Assembly (NCBI GenBank): GCA_030549495.1
Contig: JAUIRK010000097.1
Span: 777,001-841,000 of the forward strand
Direction of reading: 5' to 3'
DNA: 64,000 bases
Origin: Nectonema munidae
Lineage: Eukaryota > Nematomorpha > Nectonematoida > Nectonematidae
The translations under genes were made by a program, and so were the position numbers. This document shows positions 21,746 through 33,589 of the stretch, one piece after another. The notes beneath the pieces were generated by a model, which saw only the letters and a list, made by a program, of their open reading frames with translations, did not search any database and was not told the origin of the DNA. Positions within the stretch are counted from its first letter, which is position 1, and every line of letters begins with the position of its first letter.

Positions 21746-22057
21746 ATCAATAAAAATAAATAAAAAAAACAAAAAATATATGAAACTATAAATAATAAAA
21801 ATAAAATACATTGATTTTTTGTTATGTTTAATATCAATTAAAATATGACTGAGACAGGTATTGTAATAGAAGTCTAAAAATTAATAGAGACCTGATGAAA
21901 TCAGAATCTATTCTAGTTACTCTTTTTTTAAATATATCAAAACGTACACTAAGTTAGCTAAGGTAATAATTTGCAAATTAGCTATCGTGTAAAACAAGAG
22001 AAATTTACCTTATAATAGAATATATTTTAAAGGAAAATATTTCGCTTAAAATCTTTT

Positions 22058-22200
22058 ACTAACAGTGTTAGACCCAGTGTTTCAATAAGTGAAAATCGTC
22101 TGCTTTAAATGCTTAAGATTATTTTTAAAAGAAAATTGAGACGATTAGCTTTCAAAATTCTGGTCCTTATGTGGTTTAGGACTTGGTTTATGAGAGCCAA
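22058..22200. repeat. Short dispersed repeat, GTCTGC-box family, copy 2
   Basis: Contains GTGAAAATCGTCTGCTTTAA, a TTAAAAGAAAATTGAGACGA part, and CTTTCAAAATTCTGGTCC, in the same order as the copy at 48490. GTCTGC and GAGACGA are complementary-type boxes placed inward of both ends. Confidence 0.5.
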
Positions 22201-23152
22201 TCCTTTGCTTATCTTTTTCAATGAGTTTTCATACAACTTAAAGCAAATAACTTTAATTTTTTAGTATACTGGCTTTCCATTGGACTTTAAAATGTCGGGT
22301 GGGTGATGAACGAAAGCATAGAAAATGCCTAAAATTTTAATAAAGATGACCTATTTTCTGACCATAATACCTGGTATCAAGTGCGCAACAAGCGGGGGCA
22401 TTTACCCTCTCCTATGAGATAATCTTATGTTATAAATTTTTAACTTCTATTTAAATTTTATAAAATATTTATTTTCATAGTTGAATTAAGTTTTCTTACT
22501 TTTTGCACTCTCCTTCAAAAATTTCTAATTGTGGTCTTGCCCGGTACTATAATCCTTTTTTTTTATTGTATGCGTATGATCGTGTTTTTTTTCTATCAAA
22601 AAGTTTAAGATAACGACAAAAAAGTTGCGAGCCCGTATGTAGTAAGATTGTTTTCGATATTGTTTTAACATGACATTTCTGAGTGTGGTTGGTGCCAATA
22701 TTTAATATGGGCATTAGCAATCTATTTTGGCACTTGTGTACAGACACTTTGCCACGAACTAAAGCTAACGGCCAACTCTGCGAAAGTTGGAGTGATATTT
22801 ACTTTTGCATCAAGTCTTCTCAAAATTATTATTTTCATAAAGAAGTTTGATTGCTAATTCTAATGCGAAAACATTATTCACATTAATGCAGGATGACTCA
22901 GAAAGAGATGGTACGCATGCGCCCAAGCGCCAGTATTAAACAGAGCCCCTTTTCGTACGTAGGAGAAGAAGATTTTGTTTATTCAAAGGTTTCGAAGTTT
23001 CCAAATCCTTAAATCAACAGCACAGAGTGAGAAAGTGTTTTGATTTAGGCCGTAGATAATAATAATAATTATTATTACTGCCGAAGAACTTGAAAGTTGT
23101 GCCAAAAACAACCAAGAGAGCAAACACGCGCTGCACTTAGCGATCAAGGCCG

Positions 23153-23160
23153 TATAAATA
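23153..23160 (+). promoter_or_regulatory. TATA box of a candidate small gene
   Basis: TATAAATA lies 61 bp upstream of the ATG at 23222, inside a locally more G+C-balanced stretch (22,900-23,160) that stands out from its surroundings. A start about 30 bp downstream would give a short 5' UTR. Confidence 0.45.
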
Positions 23161-23221
23161 TGAAGGAGATCTGTGTGCTTCTTTTCACTACCTTCTTTTC
23201 ACTTTCAAGCGCATTCTTCAA

Positions 23222-23416
23222 ATGATCTCGAAAACGCTCATCATTTTTCTCCTAGTTTCTTTCCACGCTCTCAGGATTAGGACTCAGTAATATTTATTTC
23301 AACTTATAATTCTATTTCTTGCCTTAGTCAGCGGACGAGAAATTTTTATCAAATGTGACGATCCCCCTCTTGATTCCACCATCATTCTTAATCAGTCAGA
23401 AGTTTCCTTGATTTAA
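23222..23416 (+). CDS. Candidate small secreted peptide, two exons, 49 aa
   Basis: Exon 1 (23222-23286) starts MISKTLIIFLLVSFHALRIR, a classic signal peptide: basic N-terminus, an 11-residue hydrophobic core, then small and polar residues. Donor GTAATA. Exon 2 (23332-23416) after a CAG acceptor continues HGREIFIKCDDPPLDSTII and LNQSEVSLI, then TAA. The implied intron is only 45 bp, unusually short, and an alternative acceptor at 23327 would end the frame early. There is a single cysteine in the mature part, so it is not a disulphide-rich toxin or defensin. I do not recognise the family. Support comes from the TATA box, signal peptide and splice signals together. Confidence 0.35.
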
Positions 23417-23486
23417 ACGCATTTTATCCAAGAAAAAGTAAACAACATAAAGTCATTTGATGTAAAACTACATTAAATCAAGAAAT
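23403..23486 (+). other. Stem-loop spanning the stop codon of the candidate peptide gene
   Basis: TTTCCTTGATTTAA (23403-23416) is complementary to TTAAATCAAGAAAT (23473-23486) with about one mismatch; the loop is about 55 bases. The left arm contains the TAA stop. Confidence 0.5.
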
Positions 23487-23489
23487 TGT

Positions 23490-24744
23490 CTTCTCCAGCT
23501 AAAGATGAAGGGGAGATCAAGTGGGTTAATCAGGGTTTCATAAACTGTTCGTCTCTTTATATTTTCAATGACAAAGTCATTTTTTCTCAATTTTTTATCA
23601 TTTATAAATAAAATATGTTTTCACTTTGCATAATAAAGATAAATATATAAAAAAAATTAAAAATTTAATTACCAAAAATAGCGACTCATAAAAGTTAAAT
23701 GTCCTTGGCAATATTTGTTTTGGATAAAATTTTAATTTTGTGGGTGTTCAAAATTTATTAAAATAATTACGTATCATTTAGACTCTAAACTCTAAAGTAA
23801 ATATAATTCAGGTGCCTTTTTTAAATAATTCTTTTGAATTTATAGTGACATTTTTTCTAGACCTATGGACTACGAATCCTTGGCACTTCGGCGTATATAA
23901 AACATTTTTAATTATTTTATGTTTAATAACTAACTTCTAAGTAAGTTATTTCATTTATCAAATTATTATTCAAATCAGCTAATATACAAAAAAATAAGGT
24001 TTGGTAGATTTGTTGACGAAATTTCATTTTGCGTGTTCTTTTTGGTTGTGTCGACAAATTCTTTTGTTTGCAATATTTGTAATCCATTAAGCTTTATTGT
24101 AAATGACTAATTTATATCTCTTTTTGATAAAAGATGGAATGCCTTAAGTAGGAAAGATTTTATAAATGAACACCAGATCCAATAAAAATACATCTATACC
24201 ATTTGATGCGTAAATAATCACATAAAATGAAAAAATAATTTTTCAGAGACAAAGTATCGCTCCCAAAAATGTTAAGTGTCTCATTTATGATGGACGACAA
24301 TCTCGTTCCCTTATAAACCTCGTTTGATATGTTTTATGGCGAAACAAATAAATGGATACTTACATTGAAAAATACATTTTTTAACACCTATAAACTGAGT
24401 AACTCGTGTAAGACAATTCCATCAGATTGGATTCGAATACCTTTCCAACTTTAAATTAGTTTGACTAGTCAAAATGCAAAAAAAAATATAAAGTATTGAC
24501 CCGATATAGCGATTACAGTTTGTCATCTTTAAATATTCATCTTTCCGACTTGTATATTATTGATTTTGTATATGCTTGATTTTACTCACTAACTTTCCAT
24601 TTCATTTTCTTGGAATTTTGTGTCATGAAATGTAAAGATAACTCCATCTTTATGTAAAGAAGCGGTTACAAAGCCCACACAATGCATACTACTACTTGGT
24701 AGATGTACGTGGGATTTCCAAGAGGTACCCGTCGTATCTTTGCT
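23490..24744. other. A+T-rich DNA, nothing recognised
   Basis: No supported gene, repeat family member or splice-consistent frame was seen. An AATAAA occurs at about 23606. Confidence 0.45.
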
Positions 24745-24882
24745 TTAACCCATTTAAGACCAAGCAAAGCAGACGATATCTAAAAAAACGCAGACGATTT
24801 ATATTCAAAGTCATTGAAAAAAGCAGACGAAGATGAAATTACTTATGTTCCAAAATAGGAACATTGGTCCTAAATGGGTTAA
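24745..24882. mobile_element. TTAA-flanked MITE with GCAGACGA boxes, copy A
   Basis: Bounded by TTAA at both ends with terminal inverted repeats CCCATTTAAGACCA and TGGTCCTAAATGGG. Three GCAGACGA boxes lie inside. It is nearly identical to the copy at 28012, so the family was mobile relatively recently. TTAA targets are the hallmark of piggyBac elements. Confidence 0.85.
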
Positions 24883-24929
24883 GAGATTAATTAGCTGTTT
24901 TTTCAGTCAAAGAGGCATAAATGTTTGGA

Positions 24930-25800
24930 GCTATTTTAACATTCAAAGTGCTTAGCCGATCTGGAAAGTAAGATTGGAAATGTAAGCTACTAAGTCTGGC
25001 GTCTTAATATTTACTTCGATATGTTTCACAGATTGTCCAAAGGAATCCGTGAAAATAACAGAAAACTTCAGATCTATGTGATAAAATAGAGGATTTATGA
25101 ATTTGTTTAGCCCCCTAAATGCATCGAAAATATGTGAGATGGATCAGAGACTTATTTTTATTATCACAAAACTGATTCTCGATTTCACCGGGTGAGCATT
25201 TTCTACAACTTTTGGTAGATGATAGCATGAAAATAATGTTTGACCCTTGTAAATTCTTTTCATATACTTTTGAAATAATTCTACAACACAGTATCTTCTA
25301 TAGTAGTGGGTTAGGCAGCTTCTCCAATTTCTAGCATCATGTGGACTGTGTAAGTCTTCTTTATCAACATTTGTTATGAAATTCAAGTAATGTTAAAATC
25401 ATTTGGGCATTCGTACTCGGTTTTGTGATGCTCTTTCTAGCATTCAGCTGACCTTTGATAAATTAGGAAGTTCTTCTACATTAATTACAATGACATTTTG
25501 GAATATTCTGTTATTAATAAAAGCATCAAAATTTTGGTAAGAAGATGAAAACATTAATTCTCAAATCCTGAACATTTTTCGAAGCAGTTCTTTCTTCAAT
25601 AAAAATATTTGAGCATATTAAAAAAATGAACATCAAAAAAATTTGCTTTTTTAAATAAGTGAACAAAATTTCCGGTTCTCATTAATGCTCTGTTAAGTGA
25701 TTCATATGTTTGAATCATGTTCGCGCATTTACAAACTTTTAGGAAAAATGGTTCAAATTTTGTAATATAAAGATTTTTGAGCATCAACTCATAGATCTTG
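24930..25800 (-). pseudogene. Unidentified coding-like region
   Basis: Minus-strand translation includes LYITKFEPFFLKVCKCANMI, NRALMRTGNFVHLFKKANFF (25596-25787), then DKEDLHSPHDARNWRSCLTH, YYRRYCVVELFQKYMKRIY and KGQTLFSCYHLPKVVENAHP (25144-25386), and after a stop FDAFRGLNKFINPLFYHIDL. The protein-like character over about 850 bp in shifting frames suggests a decayed coding sequence. I do not recognise the family and no clear splice pattern rescues it. Confidence 0.3.
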
Positions 25801-25829
25801 AAAATCTGGATTGAATTTCATGACAATAT

Positions 25830-28011
25830 CTAGACATCATTTTGAATATATGCACTTTCTTGTTTTTATTCGTTTATTTTATTTTTTCGGTTTAATCCAT
25901 TACTATTTGGCAATTATTATCTCCTCTTATTTAGAATATAAATTAACTTAAAAAGATATAACGTGACAAATTTGATTATTTTTGCGTTTAAGGTTGACTT
26001 GTTTTTTAAAGTTAACTTTACTCAAACCCAAATCTATAAGAAAACAGAGGTAAAAGATCAGAAAATTGGTAATTAGACCATTTGAATAAACGTTAAAAGC
26101 TATTTTTGACAAGTATCCTTTTAAACTTGTAATAGAGAAGTGTTAAGCGATAAAAGAAACTGAATTATTTATTTAAACATAATATTATACATGCCATTTT
26201 ACTTTGATTAAGAAATGATTGAACTTGACTTAATATATACCTTTTACCTTATGATTGAAATGAATTAAAATTCTCGTATTATGCTTTAACTCTCTAATGA
26301 TTCACACAATTTGATTCGTTTAGTTTTTGATGTTTGAATGTCAAACATTAATTTTTTATGATCCTTATTTTAATTTTGACAGGAACTCTTTCAAGGAATA
26401 AAATATTTTAAAGCCGTAAAAATCTTTTGTCACAAATGTTGGTCTCCTTTATAAAACCAAAGAAAAAGTATAGAAATCTTCATTATACGGGTAAACCAAT
26501 ATTTCGATCATTTTTAGTGAGATTAAAAAAACTGTCATCAAAAAGTTTCTTTTAAAGTACCACTTAACTTTACATAAAAACAACAAATGGACGAATTTGT
26601 TTCCAAACTAAAGAAAACGAAATAGAAATCACGGAAACAGGGTAATAGAAATTATTTTTAATATTATTTTTTTATGAATACGCTACTATTTTTAACATAT
26701 TTTAAGGAGCCCATATGGCCTGGGAAGAAATATGGAGTAAACATTTTTTTAATTATATCTTTTACCCAATTAAAAACCTAAGTTATGGAAAAACTTGAAA
26801 AATTTTATGTCTCTCAAATAATTAATTAGCATTCCATACAATAAACAGTGTTGTTATACTCTTCATTACTTGCAAAATAAGAGGAAATTTTTTACCTCAT
26901 GTCCTAGTTTTTTTTTTGAAAAAACAGTATTTATACTAAATACTAGTGAACATAGGAAAGATCCTCTTTAAAACTAAATACCTATTTTTATTGGAGTTAT
27001 CTTATCCATGATGGTTCAAATGAAATTTCCTAACATCACTGCTTCACCCCTGAAATCAAACTCGTATGATGATGATCCTTTTTCATTCATTTATGGAATA
27101 ATAGAAAATTTTTAAATTGAAACAAATATTTTCAAATCAATGAACCGAATGGTATGAAGCGATTCATTTTTTGTCCCTATCAAAATCGTTTTTTCGTTCT
27201 CTTTATTATTTATTGAAATAATGGAACTTCTTCAAATTACTCCAGCTGATTACAGTAATTATTTCATCCCTTTTTACTGAGCTTAGAAAAAAACTGTCCT
27301 TAATAAGTATAGTCCTTATATAACTTAGCCATTCTTTCGCTTTCTAACAACTGCAAATTGACCGAATGCGTTTATGAAAAAAATGTATAACTTTTTCTAT
27401 AGCTTGTTTTTTAATTATCACAAAGTTTTTTTATATTTTAAGAAACACATATGGGGCTGGAATAAATTCTGGGTAAATTTTTATTTAAATGCGTATATTT
27501 TTTCTGGGACAAAATATTTAACAGAATATTCTGAAAATTTTTAGTCTTTAAAATTGGCATCCACGCCTTAATGTCTTATTGTTTTTCTTAAAACACTATA
27601 GTAGATTGAGCGTAGTCAACAAACTCTGAGTTCTCTTTCTCTATTCCTTGATTTTCACTCTTAGCATTTAACTGTTGTGTTTATCTGAAGAAGATGAGAG
27701 AGAGAGAGAGTGGTCGTTATTAATATTGTTATCAGAATTTAAAAGTTTTACTTTTTATTGCCGTATCTTTTTTTGGATAATGTTTACTTTAAAACTATAT
27801 TTCTAATAATAATCTCTTTAAGTGGTTATAAATTTGAAGGTTTAAATGTCTATACTGATAATATATCGAATTATATCCCAAAAATGGATTTAGAGAAGTC
27901 GAAATTAGTGTTATTAGGGGTTTTGTTAGCATGAACTTTTTGAGAACTTCTTAAATAAGTGGATCATGAGTTGCATCCAATAAATTCAAAAATAATCTAA
28001 GTTGATGAGTC
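25830..28011. other. A+T-rich DNA with a short (GA)n run
   Basis: No gene supported. A (GA)n microsatellite is at about 27693-27710. Confidence 0.45.
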
Positions 28012-28151
28012 TTAACCCATTTAAGACCAGGCAAAGCAGACGATATCTATAAAAAAACGCAGACGATTTATATTCAAAGTCATTGAAAAAAGCAGACGAA
28101 GATGAAATGACTTATGTTCCAAAATAGGAACATTGGTCGTAAATGGGTTAA
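28012..28151. mobile_element. TTAA-flanked MITE with GCAGACGA boxes, copy B
   Basis: Same ends as copy A (TTAACCCATTTAAGACCA and TGGTCGTAAATGGGTTAA), the same three GCAGACGA boxes, and only a handful of differences across 140 bp. Confidence 0.87.
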
Positions 28152-29238
28152 TTAAGTTGCAAATAAATTTCATCGTGATTCAGAAAGCTGGAATAGAAAT
28201 GAATAAAGAACATTTAGAATTAAAAAAAAAAGTTTTAATTAAAAAAAAATGGAAAAAACAAGAATAGAATCGAAAAAAGAAAATTTACTAATTTCCTGTT
28301 ATTTTGTCTTTTTTTAAGAAAAGGCGCTAAAATTCAACATAACTTTTTAAAATTTTTACATGATGTACAAAATGTCATAATATTTTTAGTTATTGAAAAA
28401 TTAAATTAAATTTTTTTATTTCAATTTTAACGGAGATAAATTCACTTTTTTCATCTTGATTCTTTTGAAAGCAAGCAATTATCTGGAGTCCTCTGTGGAT
28501 AGACAAATTGTATCTATTATTATTTAAAAAAAATAATTTTCAACGACTTACAACATCTTTTGATATGTTTAATTTAAATTAAAAATATACATATTGCGAA
28601 TACCTCCGCAATCTTAATTTGTTCTATGACTTCAAATACTGCTTCTACGAGTGAACGAATAATAAGAGGAGGTGCTGTTCGCTAAACCAATCTCTATTAA
28701 CTGTAGAAACATTTTTTTCGTGGTATCCAAATGATTTCAATGTTTGTAATTAAAGGAGAGAGAAGTTAGGAACTTTATTATAATTTAAACAGGTCTAGTG
28801 GTAGGAGCGTGGCGTGACTATCCTTACCATTTGTCCAGCTATGGAAGCTCTTGGATGCGATACCAATAACTAAAAAAAGTTTGTTTGAAAATCAATCTAT
28901 TTTTGCGAATTTAAATCACTAATATCATTTTTTATCAAATTAACGCCATCTAATATAATTTTTTAGATCGTCGAATATTTATTTTTTTATTGCCTCAATT
29001 TCAAGTTGAAATTTTGCATATCATTTTATTAAACAAATCAAATCATGCATCACCAAAAGAGTAGTGATAAACTTTGTGACAACAGACGATGCATCTTTAC
29101 GAGGGTTGGGTTCTTTATCACCCTGACTTCCCTCGCCCCATAGTATTCGTCATACTTCGTTTAGCGTGGAGCACCTTTCGTTACGATCTTAAGCGTGTAT
29201 CTATAAGATAACATTTTATCCGTTGTTTCACTTTTTAG

Positions 29239-30696
29239 ATACCATTATGGTGGAATTACAAGGTATATTCAAAATATATTATAAATTCGAAAAACAGAAA
29301 TATGTTGCTTGAGACGAACTCACATTCAAGCGCATCTTCCTGATTTTGAGTGATATTAACTTGTTTACACAAATTGAGAGTATTTTAAAAGTAAAGTTTC
29401 TTCCTTCAATGTTCCATTCTTAGTAAAGTTCACCTTGGTGGAAGCAAATTTGACACACTGTACTTTCATTCCAAACTATTTATGGGTAGAAATTGTCTTG
29501 TTTTGAATGTTCAACCTTTTTCGCATTCTCTTTCTTTCAAAATAGTTCTTATTTTTGATTTCAAGTAAAAAAATTCAAGCTCATTTAGATCACTTCGGAA
29601 TTGAATGATTAAATGAGTGTTTTTTGTTCCGAAAAGTAATTTACTGAAGAATTGCTTTAATAATTTTGTTCACATTTATAAAATGTGTAAAGATTAAATG
29701 ATGGAATTTTAAATTCTTTGCTTTATTCAAAGAAGATAATTCAATTTCCATGGCAGTCTTTAATTTTGGTTATTTTTTAAATTTTCAAACCATCTATTTT
29801 CGTTAAGAGCTTGGTCGGCATTGAAGAAACACAACATGCAAACATCCATCCGAGTTTAAAAAAATAAATTTTCAATAGATTTGAATTTTATAAAAATTAA
29901 AGTACCTGTGTTAGACATAAATATGTTACTATAACACAGTGGTTCTCAGAGTAGGCAACAGCGCGTTATGAAATTTTTAGGGTGGTGTGAAAAGTTACGA
30001 AAACAAGTATTCGGTACTCTTACTCTTGACTGGAATAAAGAAATATTTTGTATAATTGATATGAGTTATATTTTGGAAAATATGTGTAGCTATACATTTT
30101 GGATATCAAAAGAAGTTTTTATTCTGTTGCCGCAATTCGCAAGTCTCTAAAATATATTTAATCTTTTCCACAGTTTGTATGATTGAAAATCGATTATTCT
30201 GAAAGAAAATGTATTTTATATGCCAGGTACGTTTCTGTTAAGGACGTCGAAGAGACCTTTTTTAAAAAAATATCCTCTAAGGAGGCATTGAGTAGAAAAA
30301 GTCTCGAAAATGCGGATAAGGATAAAAAAATTTTAAGTTAAAAAAATTTAATTTCGTTCTTTTTTCGATATTTTATTTAAAATTTGTTCTGTACTTTAAC
30401 CATTTTTCAGTATGGGACAATGGGTGCCTTATCATGGAAAGTAAGATTTTTCATTGCTTCGCAATGTTATTTGAAGATAACTTGCTGTTTCTACATCATA
30501 CATCTGCATCTATATCATCATCATCATGATCATCAAAATGTTGCATATCTAATCTTCTATACTGATTATATTTAGAGTCGATATCTGGGATCCATATCGA
30601 TATGGGTAAAGAAGATTTTCTTATTATACTAAACATTTCTAAATCACGTCTTCTAATTTTATAGACAAACCCGAATCTACGCCATTAATCCGTTAA
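29239..30696 (+). CDS. Candidate gene made of very short exons, unidentified
   Basis: A series of acceptor-donor pairs defines segments 29239-29262 (24 bp), 29424-29485 (62), 29531-29549 (19, approximate), 30227-30336 (110), 30411-30440 (30), 30576-30605 (30) and 30665-30696. They join in one open frame that includes KVHLGGSKFDTLYFHSKLFM, YVSVKDVEETFFKKISSKEA, LSRKSLENADKDKKILIWDN and KSISGIHIDMDKPESTPLIR, then TAA. A second frame is also open through the first four (MVELQVKFTLVEANLTHCTF). The 110-bp segment is the most convincingly coding; its donor (GTTAAA) is weak. The two 30-bp segments are symmetric, phase 1 at both ends. The stop lies inside a MITE inserted at 30685. Chance splice-like signals are common in A+T-rich DNA, so this is tentative. 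Confidence 0.25.
29937..29953 (+). mobile_element. hAT-like terminal sequence
   Basis: CAGTGGTTCTCAGAGTAGG resembles the CAGTGGTTCTCAA ends of Charlie-type hAT elements. No mirrored partner was found within several hundred bases. Confidence 0.25.
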
Positions 30697-30860
30697 CGAC
30701 CTGAATAATCAGACGATATCTAATGTAAAGCAGACGATATGTAATGTAGAGCAGACGATTTATATTAAAAAGAATTTGAAAAGGCAGACGACTTAAATTT
30801 AAAAAATTTTAAAAAGCAGAGGATTATATATTCATAGTTTTTTGGTCGTTAACCGGTTAA
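30685..30860. mobile_element. TTAA-flanked MITE with five GCAGACGA-type boxes
   Basis: TTAA at 30685-30688 and 30857-30860; terminal inverted repeats TCCGTTAACGACC and GGTCGTTAACCGG match at most positions. Inside are five boxes of the type (A)GCAGACGA/GCAGAGGA spaced roughly 20-30 bp apart. The ends differ from copies A and B but the box and the TTAA target are shared. Confidence 0.7.
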
Positions 30861-30869
30861 CGCGAATTA

Positions 30870-33545
30870 AGTTATGCCAATATTTTTTATTTTGAATAAA
30901 CTTGTAAATATTTAGGTAATAGAAAAATTTATAAGCAAAATTTAAATGATATATTTTTTTAATTTGAAAAACGCACCTGTGAACCGAATTATTGGTGTTA
31001 AGCTGGGTTTGCCTAAAATCTAATAAAGAATCATTGTTAACCACGGTATAACTTGGGCCAAAATTTTAGGGGTTGAATCAAAATTGCGTAACGTAAAGTT
31101 CAAAGCAAAATACTTAGTTTGTTCAGGTGTTAGAAGTGATTCGTGGATCTACCGAGAAGGGAATGTGAAGGATTACGCACGATACTTTGGTTAGAAAACT
31201 TTTACGCCAGCCCCAGATTTCAACCAAATCTCCATTATCTCATTTTGCTTACCAAAGGCATTATATGATTCTTTGAAGCACTTTTTCATAAATGAGTATT
31301 TGTCCTGATTTGTCATTCAGTTTATTATAGAAATTTATTAAAATTTAATTTAGCTTTGGATTGATAATAATTCTTGAAATGTTCTTGCTTACAGTTATTT
31401 CTTCTATTTTATAAGCGTTTACAATCCTTCATTTCAGCCTAGGGTTGGGCCGATTCTAAATATTGATTATGATTCTGATTCTCTGAATTTTTTAATTTCA
31501 ACTTTCATTCGGATTTCTTCATTTCTAAAAATGAGATTTTTATTATGATTATAATCAGAATCGACCCCAATTCTACTCCGCAATCAGTCTTCTCTCAACA
31601 TTGAGTTTTTTTCTTGGATTCGTTGCTCCAAAAACGTCACCAGTTTGAATTCCATTGGAAATTCGAGTTCGTTTGCATTCTTCTACACTTCTACAGGAGC
31701 AATAACCCTAAATGGGCTGGAGGAAAAGTTTCAAAAGTTAATGCAGGAGTATTTTTCAGTTTCGTGATAAATATGGTGAAAGTGGGAATGATCTAAATGA
31801 ACGAAAATCTTTTTATTATTTTGAAAGATATTTAAATAATTTTATCACTATCTAACAAAAATTATGAACTTCCTCGCAGAATAATTTCATGATTCTATTT
31901 AGTAATAAAGAATAACGCATGCTTTTATTTAAAGCAAAGTAAGATGATAAAAAAAAGCATAATTTTGATCTTTTAAAAAAAATTTATCTTAAAGTTATAA
32001 ACTTAGTGCGCTCCTTAACTTTCTTAATCGAGAAACTTGTTGCATGGTTAGTTACTACTAAACTGGCGTGAAGCGTATGAAATATTCTGAATATTTTACT
32101 TGGAAACTGCAACAAAGTTATATACATGAAAAAAGATAGATGAACTTCTTTTGGGATGAAGATGAGAATGCCTGAACAATGAAATACACGAAAGAAAGCA
32201 CTGTATTGCTTGATGAAAAAGAAGCATACATTTTGATCTTCGTTATACGTCTTAGCTTCAACAAATTTGCCTTGCTAAATCAGGAGCGTATCCAGAGTGG
32301 ACATAGACTGCAGTTCCACCCCTCTCCCCGGTATGTCCTATATGTGCTGCATATATTTGTATTATGAAATGGCTAATGAATTTGCTAGAAGCTATCCTAG
32401 AAAAATGAATTCTTAATTTTTTGAATAAAATTTCGAGTTTTTGTCTCCCCCTGGCACTTGGTTTTCTGCCTTCGCTCCTGAAAATGATTTCACGTCTTAC
32501 TGATATCCATTACACATCTATTTAGTTGTCTAAGGATATCTATCACGCAACTAAAAGCAATCGAGTGGCAGAGTTAGAGGGATAATAGAACAATCCCCCT
32601 CCCCGCACCACCTCTTCTACAATTACTGAGCATATATCATTGTATAGCTCAATTAAAGGAATGCATTTTGTGAAAGGCGATTCGTGCTTCTGGTCCAAAA
32701 GATGATACGAGTTAATATTCTGTGTGTAATGTGAGTTTAGAGGCCTTCATTCACAATGCTTTCGGCATAGAATAAATAGAAAAAATTATTTTTTGAAAAA
32801 AACTGCAAATAAATTTTCAGCTAGTTTTGGCATCGTTCAATCCTTACTTCTTAGTTAAATGTTTATTAGGAATTAACTGACTAATTAACATATTACTTTC
32901 AAACATAATAGTTGTTTCATTACAAAAGGATCTAACTTTGGACTGAGCGTCATACAAACATTACTTTGATTCAAAAACTTTTCATAAAATTCATCAATAA
33001 TGCTTCAAATTATTTAAACTTTTGACATCTTTAATACTTTTTCATTTAGAAACAACGTTCCTATTCCTTACAAAAAAAAGTAATTACTTGAAATGAATGG
33101 AATCATCCACTACAAATCCTTTTCACCACTCATCTGTTTTCCAAAAAAAATAAAATTCCACTTTTTAAACTGTGTTTATGTGCTGTTATATCTTTTGAAC
33201 ATTTAAATTGATTCAACAACACTTTGTTATAAAATTTTGTGACTTTAGCAAATAAATCATTCTAGAAATCTAACGACATTAATTTTATGCGCAAACGTTT
33301 TTATATTGCATGATGTTTTTAAGTGAGTGCGTTTTTATGTTGCTTTAAGACTTCCATTCTATGTCCACATGCTCATTAAAAGACACTTTTCAAGAACTAA
33401 TCGTATCAGTAAACCTACAGTTTAAAAAAATATGGGGTTTGATATTGCAAAATTAAAAAATTTAAACTCTTTGTTTTGGAGCTAAGTCTTCTGAAAATTA
33501 TTTCCTTTAAGCCTATTAGTGCTGGGCTAAATTTGTCCACTCAAG
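30870..33545. other. A+T-rich DNA, nothing firmly recognised
   Basis: Short protein-like stretches (for example CSGVRSDSWIYREGNVKDY at about 31130) have no splice or family support. Confidence 0.4.
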
Positions 33546-33549
33546 TGCT

Positions 33550-33569
33550 GGGGGGGGGGGGGGGGGGGG
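33550..33569 (+). repeat. Run of 20 G
   Basis: An uninterrupted homopolymer in otherwise A+T-rich sequence, directly before the ~150-bp tandem repeat. Its true length is likely uncertain in any assembly. Confidence 0.95.
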
Positions 33570-33589
33570 AGATTTTTCTGTTTTTATAA

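Noticed and set aside
22560-22750. Minus-strand frame MSVHKCQNRLLMPILNIG as a gene
   Set aside because: No splice, domain or family support; length is expected by chance.
28795-28870. tRNA-like sequence beginning GGTCTAGTGGTAGGAGCG
   Set aside because: It has an A-box-like start but no good B-box or cloverleaf, and no match to the local SINE tail; too weak to call.
29045-29143. 32-codon frame starting MHHQKSSDKLCDNRRC
   Set aside because: Short, no signal peptide, no clear promoter or conserved feature; not kept as a gene.
31614-31796. Short frame with NNPKWAGGKVSKVNAGVFF resembling an integrase tail
   Set aside because: Fewer than 25 residues, no neighbouring integrase or other element parts; chance is as likely.
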